Notes: generated from the sequence alone by a model not told the origin. DNA of 5,257 nt from Rhodothermales bacterium (GCA_030833605.1 JAURGV010000177.1:1-5257), one strand, 5' to 3'. Positions 1-5,257 are shown, counted from the first letter of the stretch. Numbers and translations: made by a program.

Positions 1-4
1 TCAT
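1..4 (-). CDS. Possible first codon of a divergent gene (edge of window)
   Basis: The complement of bases 1-4 reads ATGA, and on that strand it is preceded by six As in a purine-rich stretch (complement of 5-14), the usual look of a Bacteroidota start site. In many Bacteroidota the short glycogen-synthase-like gene is divergent from panC (pantoate-beta-alanine ligase), recalled from family context. With only four bases, identity cannot be shown. Confidence 0.2.
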
Positions 5-53
5 TTTTTCGAATTCGCCCAGAACACTCGAAAAGTGAATACGCCCTGTCCAC

Positions 54-61
54 TAAATTGA
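54..61 (+). promoter_or_regulatory. Possible -7/-10 promoter element ahead of the glycogen-synthase-like gene
   Basis: TAAATTGA lies seven bases before ATG 69. It partly resembles the Bacteroidota -7 box (TAnnTTTG), lacking one T. No convincing -33 element is seen. The same arrangement (TATATTGA, seven bases, ATG) precedes enolase in this window, which is the main reason for listing it. If real, the transcript would start at or very near the start codon, i.e. almost leaderless. Confidence 0.3.
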
Positions 62-68
62 CTCAAGT

Positions 69-842
69 ATGGCCAACTCGATGAGGATTCTGTTCATTAC
101 TGGTGAAGTTGCCCCTTTTTCAGCAACATCCGAGCTTTCGAAGCTTGTGCGAAGCCTTCCAGAGTCCCTTCACGAGTCAGGAAGTTTTGAAACGCGAATC
201 ATCATGCCTCGCTACGGTACCGTTAGCGAACGTAAAAACAGACTGCACGAAGTCATTCGCCTTTCTGGCAGCGAAATCACCCTAGGAAGCAGAACGGAAA
301 CGCTACGGGTTAAAGTCGCGTCTATTCCTGGAATTCGCCTCCAGGTGTATTTCATGGATAACAATTTCTATTTCAAGCGAAAAGGGATTTTTGCCGACAA
401 GCAAGGCAATGTTTTCGATGATAACCTTGAGCGATCGGCGTTTTACGCTCGCAGTGTGATCCGCACCATTCGAAATTTGGGCTGGCAGCCGGATATCGTG
501 CACTCATTTGGCTGGCTCAGTGGAATGGTTCCGTATGTATTAAGGACCGAATTTGGCGACGATGAATTGTTCAAAGACGCTAAAATCGTCTATACGCCGG
601 AATTGGTTAACTTCGATACCCGTTTTACTGAGGAATCGTTTGATTCGCTTAGCATGGCTAGGCACGAAGACTTAATTGGGGGTTCTCCCGTAGATGTTGG
701 CAAACGGTTCTCTGATTCCGTGATCTACCCGCCTTCTATGCTGGACCAAAAAGACTTCCCAAGTTTCTCTGGCGACAAAGAAATGGAGATGAACGAGGCA
801 GTAGCCGTTTACGAAACCGTTATCAGCGGTGTCCCCGCGTAA
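69..842 (+). CDS. Short glycogen/starch synthase-like protein (GT5 N-terminal domain only)
   Basis: The 257-residue product resembles only the N-terminal Rossmann-like domain of GT5 glycogen synthases. Residues 6-18 (MRILFITGEVAPF) match the GlgA opening strand, 46-50 (MPRYG) the following conserved strand, 98-129 the FYFKRKG...DNLERSAFYAR block, and 141-160 the PDIVHSFGWLSG block. The C-terminal domain of full GlgA (about 480 residues) is absent. The ADP-glucose-binding KTGGL motif is replaced by ATSEL (residues 19-23), and the usual HxHDW reads HSFGW (145-149), losing the second His and the Asp. Single-domain proteins of about 260-270 residues with this alignment are widespread in Bacteroidota, so it is full length for its subfamily and not a truncation. 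It has no signal peptide and is probably cytoplasmic. Glycogen synthesis is unlikely; a binding or regulatory role is inference. ATG 69 is used because an in-frame stop (54-56) lies just upstream; ATG 81 is an alternative. No Shine-Dalgarno is visible. Confidence 0.85.
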   Translation: MANSMRILFITGEVAPFSATSELSKLVRSLPESLHESGSFETRIIMPRYGTVSERKNRLHEVIRLSGSEITLGSRTETLRVKVASIPGIRLQVYFMDNNFYFKRKGIFADKQGNVFDDNLERSAFYARSVIRTIRNLGWQPDIVHSFGWLSGMVPYVLRTEFGDDELFKDAKIVYTPELVNFDTRFTEESFDSLSMARHEDLIGGSPVDVGKRFSDSVIYPPSMLDQKDFPSFSGDKEMEMNEAVAVYETVISGVPA

Positions 843-970
843 TTGACTATTTGACGAATACGGTTCTTTTTACCCTTTCCACTAGAAACAAGGTGGGATT
901 CTTCTGCATACGAAAATGTCAATTCGTTTCGTTCTGTGATCATCTTCTTTAATTTCTTTTAGTATAGTTA
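843..970. other. 128-bp intergenic region, no clear signal
   Basis: The gap between the glycogen-synthase-like gene and the DUF4270 gene is AT- and T-rich towards its 3' end. The only hairpin candidate is a four-pair CCAC/GTGG near 880-896, too weak to be a terminator. TAATTTCT at 950-957 and TATAGT at 963-968 are loose promoter-box lookalikes just before ATG 971. A promoter for the downstream genes is plausible here, but I cannot place it, and readthrough from the upstream gene is equally possible. Confidence 0.4.
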
Positions 971-2134
971 ATGACAAACCGCTTTCAGATCCCGATCAGT
1001 GCCATTCTTGCACTTTTATTGGTTGTCAGCGCCTGCGATGATCCCTCTCCCATCGGTCTAGACTTGGTTGGTGCCGAATCGGGCGAAACCAATGTTGTAA
1101 CACTCGGAACGTCGTATGCAGCCGTTGATGGCACAGCAGATATAACGCTTGGAACCAGTACCGAAGGCGCCTTTCGTTCCTTGTTTGGCCAGGTCGCAGA
1201 CCCGGCAGCTGGAATGTTCACCATGAGCGGTTTTGTTGATTTCATCCCCTCATCCAATGTGACCGCCGCATTTAGAGCTGGAAACGTCTCCTTTGCAGAC
1301 CTGGCGCTAAACATTGACTACGTCTACGGTGATTCCACACAGCCGGTCACCATTTCCATCTATGATATTAATGCAGATTGGCCGCTCGTAGGCGCACGCT
1401 CCGATACCACACTAGCTGCAAGTGTTTTGGTAACTACGGCTTCCCTGGAAGCCACTAAGGGCATGGTGTACATCCCATTACCATCTAACTGGATCTCTAG
1501 AAACAATTCAATCCTTAAGAGCACGACCTTTTCGGACCTGTTCAACGGCTTTGCCATCAGGGCAACACAAGGAGACGCTATTTTGGGGGCTCACTTCAGC
1601 GGGTCTTCTATGCGTGCTTCTTCCGTTCCTGGGGATACTGTTAATTTCTCCATGTCGAAAGTTTTCTCGGCTTACTCCGGGTCTCCTTCGAGTTCAAATG
1701 GAAACGTACATATTGTGAGAGACGGGGCTTCAAACTCATTGTCTATGCGTTTTCCGATTAAAAACGATGAGCTCGGACAGGTGGCGATTCACCGAGTGAT
1801 TTTCCGGTTGAATTCCGAAGACCTTTCTTCCATGTACCCAGCGGGATTTGTTCGTCCTGGAGTTACCCGAATCGGTCTCAGAGCCGTCGCGCTTGACAAC
1901 AAGACGCGTCTCAATGTTTCGACCGCTGACGTTCTTGAAGACGGGACCCTCACCTTTGATGCTTCTGCCCTTGCAAATATAGTCCAAAGCGCCAATTTGG
2001 CGGATTCTGAGCTCGATCGGTTCGAATTGTATTTTCCGAACGAATCCAGCTCAGTAGACTTTTTGGCATTTAAAAAGGGACTTCCAGCAACTTTCGGTCC
2101 TAGAGCAGTCATTACATACACGCCCATCAAATAG
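971..2134 (+). CDS. DUF4270 family lipoprotein
   Basis: This 387-residue protein starts with a lipoprotein signal peptide: a hydrophobic stretch at 7-19 and a lipobox V19-S20-A21-C22, so the mature protein begins at Cys22 followed by Asp-Asp. The mature start (CDDPSPIGLDLVG) matches the usual DUF4270 opening. Other family-like segments are FGQVADPAAG (72-81), the LNIDYVYGDSTQPVTISIYD region (113-132), LFNGFAIRAT (190-199) and the closing PRAVITYT (377-384). The body is rich in predicted beta strands, with Ser/Thr/Asn-rich linkers (about 231-245). DUF4270 proteins are Bacteroidota lipoproteins of unknown function, often near a short glycogen-synthase-like gene as here; this one is slightly short for the family. 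It should be anchored in the outer membrane, and the acidic residues after Cys22 are compatible with surface display, which is inferred. ATG 971 has no Shine-Dalgarno but directly yields the signal peptide. The next gene follows within 31 bp, suggesting co-transcription. Confidence 0.85.
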   Translation: MTNRFQIPISAILALLLVVSACDDPSPIGLDLVGAESGETNVVTLGTSYAAVDGTADITLGTSTEGAFRSLFGQVADPAAGMFTMSGFVDFIPSSNVTAAFRAGNVSFADLALNIDYVYGDSTQPVTISIYDINADWPLVGARSDTTLAASVLVTTASLEATKGMVYIPLPSNWISRNNSILKSTTFSDLFNGFAIRATQGDAILGAHFSGSSMRASSVPGDTVNFSMSKVFSAYSGSPSSSNGNVHIVRDGASNSLSMRFPIKNDELGQVAIHRVIFRLNSEDLSSMYPAGFVRPGVTRIGLRAVALDNKTRLNVSTADVLEDGTLTFDASALANIVQSANLADSELDRFELYFPNESSSVDFLAFKKGLPATFGPRAVITYTPIK

Positions 2135-2153
2135 CATCATGCTCCACGTTTCG

Positions 2154-2158
2154 AAAGG
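2154..2158 (+). promoter_or_regulatory. Shine-Dalgarno-like AAAGG deciding the barrel gene start
   Basis: AAAGG (followed by T, so AAAGGT) ends seven bases before ATG 2166. It is the only ribosome-binding-like sequence with good spacing in the window. It favours ATG 2166 over the in-frame ATG 2139, which lies four bases after the previous stop codon and adds nine residues before the signal peptide. Confidence 0.45.
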
Positions 2159-2165
2159 TAAAAAC

Positions 2166-3470
2166 ATGTTTCGGCTTTGTTTGCTGATTCTAGGATTGGC
2201 GCTCGTTGGTTCTATCACGGCCCAAGAATCGCTAGCCCAAAGTCAAACCGATGGGTCAATTTACTCCCGATTTGGATTGGGACTTAGAAAAGGATTTACG
2301 TCGTCCAAAAACCAGGCATTAGGCGGAGGCGGATTAGCGTTGTCATCAGGACAATATCTAAACACAGCCAATCCGGCGTCCTTTAGTGACCAGTATCTTA
2401 CCCGTTTTTCGGGCGGAATGACGTATGAAACCATAACCGCGTCGGCCGAAGGCGTAACCAGTGGCCGTTTGGGATCGGGCTCTGCGAGCGGCTTTAATTT
2501 CGGCTTTCCGCTTAAAAGCGCTGTAACCGGCTTAGGGTTTTCTTTTTCCCCTTATACCAGAGTCAACTACCGTGTCGATGTTGAGTCGTCTGTTGCGGAT
2601 GATCCAGAAAACAGGAGCCAAGCTCCTTTTGTGACCAGTTTCAAAGGAAACGGAGGATTGCAGAGCATTTCGGCCGGAATTGGGCACCGTGTGAATACCA
2701 ACCTGCATGTTGGATTGACCGCCGATTTCATTTTTGGAATCATGGAGGATTACCAACAGACGCTTTTTAACTCCCCTTCTTTTACAGATCGATCTGTTGT
2801 TTCTTCTACCCGGCTTAGTGGTATTTCAGCATTGGCAGGTTTTCGCTATGCACTACCTGGAATGCCAACTAATCAAGGCCTCGTGGTGAGCGGTACCATT
2901 CACTTACCCACTCACCTCTCAGGAACCCGAACACGCTCATTGGTTGATCGACAGGATCGCGACACCTTGGGTACGGTGACGGACGGGAGTGTGACCCTTC
3001 CCATAGGCATAGGCCTAGGACTTGCTTACTCACCGGCACCTAAATGGACTATTGTGGCCGACGTTGAACTCGAGAAATGGAGCAATTTCAAAAGCGATTT
3101 TGAATTCCCTGGCCTCTCCGAAAGCGGTAAGACCGTCGCTTCCGATCGCGTTCGCGCTTCTGCAGGTGCTGAATTTTGGCCTGCGGCTCGTCGCCCCTTT
3201 GCGCCATGGTCATCACGGATTGCCTATCGTCTTGGATTCTATACGGAGCAGTCCTATATCGCACCCATTGACGGTGAAAATATCCGCTCAATTGGGGTTA
3301 CAGGGGGCCTAAGCATTCCTTCGCTCATTCCTGGCACGACAATTGACTTTAATCTAGATGTGGGACAGCGAGGTACTACCTCGAACGGTCTCATCCAAGA
3401 TCGATATGTTCGATTTGGTCTGAACCTAAACTTTGGGGAGCGCTGGTTTGAGCGCCCTCCTTTAGGTTAA
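2166..3470 (+). CDS. Outer-membrane beta-barrel protein, distantly FadL/OmpP1-like
   Basis: From ATG 2166 the product is 434 residues. A signal peptide (hydrophobic 4-18) has possible signal peptidase I sites after A19 (ITA-QE) or A24 (SLA-QS). The mature start carries a signature common in Bacteroidota outer-membrane proteins: SIYSRFGLG (31-39), then ALGGGG (51-56) and NTANPAS (66-72), resembling the hatch-like N-terminus of FadL-type barrels, where NPA is conserved. The rest alternates hydrophobic and polar residues in short strands rich in Gly, Ser, Phe and Tyr, ending with the likely last strand RFGLNLNF (416-423) and GERWF. A barrel of the FadL/OmpP1 fold, or a related Bacteroidota family, is the best reading; the substrate is unknown. 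The gene follows the DUF4270 lipoprotein gene so closely (31 bp, or 4 bp from ATG 2139) that shared transcription is likely, and a secreted TPR protein follows. A stem-loop overlaps its 3' end. Confidence 0.8.
   Translation: MFRLCLLILGLALVGSITAQESLAQSQTDGSIYSRFGLGLRKGFTSSKNQALGGGGLALSSGQYLNTANPASFSDQYLTRFSGGMTYETITASAEGVTSGRLGSGSASGFNFGFPLKSAVTGLGFSFSPYTRVNYRVDVESSVADDPENRSQAPFVTSFKGNGGLQSISAGIGHRVNTNLHVGLTADFIFGIMEDYQQTLFNSPSFTDRSVVSSTRLSGISALAGFRYALPGMPTNQGLVVSGTIHLPTHLSGTRTRSLVDRQDRDTLGTVTDGSVTLPIGIGLGLAYSPAPKWTIVADVELEKWSNFKSDFEFPGLSESGKTVASDRVRASAGAEFWPAARRPFAPWSSRIAYRLGFYTEQSYIAPIDGENIRSIGVTGGLSIPSLIPGTTIDFNLDVGQRGTTSNGLIQDRYVRFGLNLNFGERWFERPPLG
3423..3468 (+). repeat. Imperfect inverted repeat overlapping the end of the barrel gene
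   Basis: The outer arms AACCTAAA (3423-3430) and TTTAGGTT (3461-3468) are perfectly complementary over 8 bp. Inside them, after a four-base bulge (3431-3434), 3435-3443 pairs with 3452-3460 with one G-U pair and one A/C mismatch, leaving an eight-base loop (3444-3451). The structure includes the first base of the stop codon. The sequence after it is AAAACTTTAAA, not a T-tract, so it is not a standard intrinsic terminator. It may protect the upstream mRNA end or attenuate readthrough; both are inference, and the protein sequence also constrains these bases. Confidence 0.5.
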
Positions 3471-3499
3471 AAACTTTAAACTTTGAACATAGACTTGAA

Positions 3500-3535
3500 C
3501 CAATCACTTCTCAGCGCAATGTGGGGCTTGATTGG
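3500..3535 (+). repeat. 7-bp inverted repeat in the leader of the TPR gene
   Basis: CCAATCA (3500-3506) and TGATTGG (3529-3535) are perfectly complementary, separated by 22 bases. The pair lies 22 bp before the preferred ATG 3558. It could be a transcript stem-loop or a protein-binding dyad. Seven pairs with a long loop is weak on its own and may be chance. Confidence 0.35.
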
Positions 3536-3557
3536 ATATCGAAAAAATACCGCAACC

Positions 3558-4883
3558 ATGTATAAACGACATCTAAATCCAACCACTTTCTCCCTTAGCC
3601 TGATGCTATTAGGCCTTATGTGGAGCACATTGGCCTCCATCAATGTGGCGATGGCACAACAAGAATGTAATCAGGACGATATTCCTATGAATTACAGCTT
3701 GTATGCCGAAGACTTCAAAAACGAGAGTTTTGATACAGCACTGCCTTATTTGCGATGGATTCTTCGTTGTGCACCAGCGTACCCAACCAATTCAGATCGC
3801 AATTTCCGTCGCTCCGTTGAATTGTATGAAGGCCTTTCGAAAGCCTCTGAAGACGGCGCAGAAAAAAGAAGCTGGCTGGATAGCGCCATGGTAGCGTACA
3901 ATACATCACCTGAAGCCATGAGCGTTGCAGGGATTGAATTTGACCTGTATGAGTGGACGTTCAACAAAGGACGCTTCATTCAAGGCAATGCTGAACTTTT
4001 CCCTGAATTGCAGAGCGAAGTTGGGCCCATTTATTTGGAAGTGTACGAGTTAGACCATACTCGCTTGCAGGCTTACTATATCAACTTCATTATCTATGAC
4101 ATGGTATCCAAAGACAACAAAGCCGATGCTGTTGACTTTATGGACCGCGTAGAAACTGATTTTGCAGGCAACGCTGAAGTTACCAGTATTTTAGAAAACT
4201 GGCGCGGTCAGTTGTTCACTTCTCCAGGCGAACGCATTTCGTTTTTGGAAGGCCAAATAGAGAAAAAGCCTGAAAACGACGAAATGAAGGCGGAATTGCT
4301 ACAGCTTTATATGCAGGAAGGCATGCGCGATCGCGCCTATGAAATGGCTGAATCCGTGATGAAGGTTTCACCGACTTCCCGCTTGTTCAGAACCGTTGGC
4401 AAAATGCGTTTGGACGACGGAGACACTGCAGAATCAATTCGCTTGTATACCGAATCCTTGAAAATGCCCGGTGGAATGGAAGCGGCAAAAGAAGTGTATT
4501 TCAACATCGGAATTGCACACCAACAGGAAGGTCGGTTAGCCAATGCCAGATCACAATTCCTAGCTAGTCTCAAAGCGGATCCTACCTATGTGCAGGCTCT
4601 AATTGCCGTTGGTGACCTATATGTAACTGCTGTTCAAGGTTGTGGGTCGTTTGAACGTGAAGACCGCGCCGTGTACTGGTTGGCTGCTGACTATTTTGAT
4701 AAAGCGGCATCGGTTGCTGAAATGGATGCACTCAAAAACCAAGCGCGCCAACGAGTTAACAACATCCGTAGATTCTTCCCAACCGCTGAAGACAAGTTTT
4801 TCAAAAACTGGAATCCGGGAGATCGCTACACTGTCGATTATGGGTGTTACACCTGGATAGGCGAATCAACTACTGTGCGGTAG
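3558..4883 (+). CDS. Secreted tetratricopeptide-repeat (TPR) protein
   Basis: From ATG 3558 the product is 441 residues. It begins with basic YKRH, a long hydrophobic core (11-31) and a signal peptidase I site after A33 (AMA-QQ), so it should be periplasmic or outer-membrane associated. Residues 46-75 hold the SLYAEDFKNESFDTALPYL helix pair and a cysteine-containing ILRCAP segment found in this Bacteroidota TPR family. Recognisable TPR units lie near 240-272, 274-305 and 311-343 (VYFNIGIAHQQEGRLANARS, then LKADP), followed by a degenerate unit containing YWLAADYFDKA. The C-terminus (FFPTAEDKFF..., then YTWIGESTTVR) matches the family's conserved ending, so the gene is complete. Four mature cysteines occur at C37, C71, C362 and C430. 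In-frame TTG 3483 and ATG 3519 would lengthen it but place extra residues ahead of a normal signal peptide. The role is unknown; TPRs normally mediate protein contacts, so a partner such as the preceding barrel is conceivable. Confidence 0.85.
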   Translation: MYKRHLNPTTFSLSLMLLGLMWSTLASINVAMAQQECNQDDIPMNYSLYAEDFKNESFDTALPYLRWILRCAPAYPTNSDRNFRRSVELYEGLSKASEDGAEKRSWLDSAMVAYNTSPEAMSVAGIEFDLYEWTFNKGRFIQGNAELFPELQSEVGPIYLEVYELDHTRLQAYYINFIIYDMVSKDNKADAVDFMDRVETDFAGNAEVTSILENWRGQLFTSPGERISFLEGQIEKKPENDEMKAELLQLYMQEGMRDRAYEMAESVMKVSPTSRLFRTVGKMRLDDGDTAESIRLYTESLKMPGGMEAAKEVYFNIGIAHQQEGRLANARSQFLASLKADPTYVQALIAVGDLYVTAVQGCGSFEREDRAVYWLAADYFDKAASVAEMDALKNQARQRVNNIRRFFPTAEDKFFKNWNPGDRYTVDYGCYTWIGESTTVR

Positions 4884-4890
4884 GTTGATG

Positions 4891-4904
4891 GTGCCTTTTG
4901 GCAC
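4891..4904 (+). repeat. Small hairpin just before the terminator
   Basis: GTGCC (4891-4895), loop TTTT, GGCAC (4900-4904) forms a perfect 5-bp stem starting eight bases after the TPR stop codon and ending 12 bases before the main terminator stem. It is too short to act alone with confidence; it may help shield the transcript 3' end or be coincidental. Confidence 0.35.
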
Positions 4905-4916
4905 AGGATTTAGATG

Positions 4917-4955
4917 AAAAGCGGGGTCGTGCACAAGCACGACCCCGCTTTTTTT
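4917..4955 (+). terminator. Strong intrinsic (rho-independent) terminator
   Basis: A perfect 12-bp GC-rich stem (GCGGGGTCGTGC at 4921-4932, GCACGACCCCGC at 4937-4948) closes on the four-base loop ACAA and is followed by seven Ts (4949-4955). Four As at 4917-4920 can extend pairing into the T-tract. It lies 33 bp after the TPR stop codon and ends that transcription unit, insulating enolase. The four As give only a weak T-run on the opposite strand, so it is primarily a + strand terminator. Confidence 0.95.
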
Positions 4956-5147
4956 ATTCGCCACCCTCACGAAGACCGATAACTTTCTCCCGGTTGTTCA
5001 CTTCGTCCCCCTCCCTCTTACCCATTTTCCTGCTTCGAATACCGCGCGAAAACCGTTGCACGTATTGGTATTGGCCAAATTAGTCCCGAAATTTCGCCCA
5101 GCCACATAACGGGCTCCACGTTACCATCACTTTATATTGATTCCCTC
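4956..5147. other. Enolase upstream region
   Basis: This non-coding stretch contains a pyrimidine-rich tract (5001-5034, 30 of 34 bases C or T), a tandem GTATTG pair (5062-5073), the palindromes TTGGCCAA (5071-5078) and CGAAATTTCG (5087-5096), and a promoter-like box next to the eno start. No RNA gene or small ORF is convincing. The palindromes could be operators, but both are short. Confidence 0.5.
5133..5140 (+). promoter_or_regulatory. Possible -10/-7 promoter element of eno
   Basis: TATATTGA ends seven bases before the enolase ATG. It contains TATATT, a five-of-six match to the general -10 hexamer, and partly fits the Bacteroidota TAnnTTTG box. No clear -33/-35 element is seen at proper spacing. 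If used, the eno transcript would be nearly leaderless, in keeping with the absence of a Shine-Dalgarno before this ATG. Confidence 0.4.
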
Positions 5148-5257
5148 ATGTCTTTGATTTCAGATGTCCACGCAAGGCAAATTTTTGATAGCCGCGGTAA
5201 CCCAACGGTAGAAGTTGAAGTCATTACCGAAGACGGGCATTTTGGGCGCGCCGCTGT
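5148..5257 (+). CDS. eno: Enolase (phosphopyruvate hydratase), N-terminal part only
   Basis: Enolase interconverts 2-phosphoglycerate and phosphoenolpyruvate in glycolysis and gluconeogenesis, in the cytoplasm and with Mg2+. The 36 complete codons plus a partial one give MSLISDVHARQIFDSRGNPT followed by VEVEVITEDGHFGRAAV. The ARQIFDSRGNPTVEVEV block is the near-invariant start of bacterial enolases, and FGRAAV leads directly to the conserved PSGASTG loop, which falls just beyond the edge. A complete protein would be about 430 residues, so roughly nine tenths lies outside the window. The ATG fits the normal enolase N-terminus. It stands behind a strong terminator and an intergenic stretch of about 190 bp, so it is probably transcribed on its own rather than with the envelope genes. 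Confidence 0.97.
   Translation, partial: MSLISDVHARQIFDSRGNPTVEVEVITEDGHFGRAA

Noticed and set aside
69..842. Reading the first gene as a truncated glgA pseudogene
   Set aside because: It has a clean start and stop, and single-domain homologues of about 260-270 residues are standard in this group, so its length is normal for the subfamily.
880..896. Terminator after the glycogen-synthase-like gene
   Set aside because: Only a four-pair CCAC/GTGG stem with a large loop and no following T-run is present.
985..1314. 109-codon minus-strand open frame inside the DUF4270 gene
   Set aside because: It covers the antisense of the lipoprotein signal peptide region, and its low-complexity Ala/Ser/Pro-rich translation resembles no known family.
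1789..2130. 113-codon minus-strand open frame inside the DUF4270 gene
   Set aside because: It lies wholly antisense to a recognisable gene and has no recognisable domain; it is a reading-frame shadow.
3022..3312. 96-codon + strand open frame inside the barrel gene
   Set aside because: It is an out-of-frame overlap with a convincing outer-membrane protein and has no domain or start signal of its own.
3483..3557. TTG 3483 as the TPR gene start
   Set aside because: It is a rare start codon and adds 25 residues ahead of a complete normal signal peptide that begins at ATG 3558.
4898..5083. 61-codon open frame from a TTG after the TPR gene
   Set aside because: It runs straight through the 12-bp terminator stem and the pyrimidine-rich tract, and its translation is compositionally odd; it is not a plausible gene.
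5087..5096. CGAAATTTCG palindrome as a defined operator
   Set aside because: A single 10-bp palindrome in AT-rich DNA is too common, and no second copy or known regulator consensus was recognised.

Overview
The window looks like chromosomal core DNA from a member of the Bacteroidota or the closely allied Rhodothermota/Balneolota. Four things point there. A short glycogen-synthase-like protein is followed by a DUF4270 lipoprotein, a pairing typical of this group. Next comes an outer-membrane barrel with the N-terminal IYSRFGLG...ALGG...NPAS signature, then a secreted TPR protein with the conserved ending seen in these phyla. Start sites mostly lack a clear Shine-Dalgarno sequence. I cannot place it to genus. 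No mobile element, CRISPR array, tRNA or rRNA is visible, and base composition looks even throughout.

Layout, all on the + strand: (1) 69-842, a GT5 N-terminal-domain-only protein whose ADP-glucose-binding and catalytic motifs are eroded; (2) a 128-bp gap without a convincing terminator; (3) 971-2134, a DUF4270 lipoprotein; (4) 2166-3470, an outer-membrane beta-barrel protein following almost directly; (5) an 87-bp junction with two inverted repeats; (6) 3558-4883, a secreted TPR protein; (7) a very clear intrinsic terminator at 4917-4955; (8) about 190 bp of promoter/leader DNA; (9) the first 36 complete codons of enolase (eno) from 5148, running off the right edge. The first bases (complement of 1-4) read ATGA and may be the start of a divergent gene.

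How the genes may work together: the lipoprotein, barrel and TPR protein all carry export signals and should sit in the outer membrane or periplasm. They form a likely transcription unit closed by the terminator, while eno is a separate unit. The function of the set is not known from sequence. The most interesting reading is an uncharacterised envelope module (surface or outer-membrane lipoprotein, barrel, periplasmic TPR scaffold) next to a degenerate, probably non-catalytic glycosyltransferase-fold protein. That is inference; the families themselves are recognisable and known, but poorly understood.
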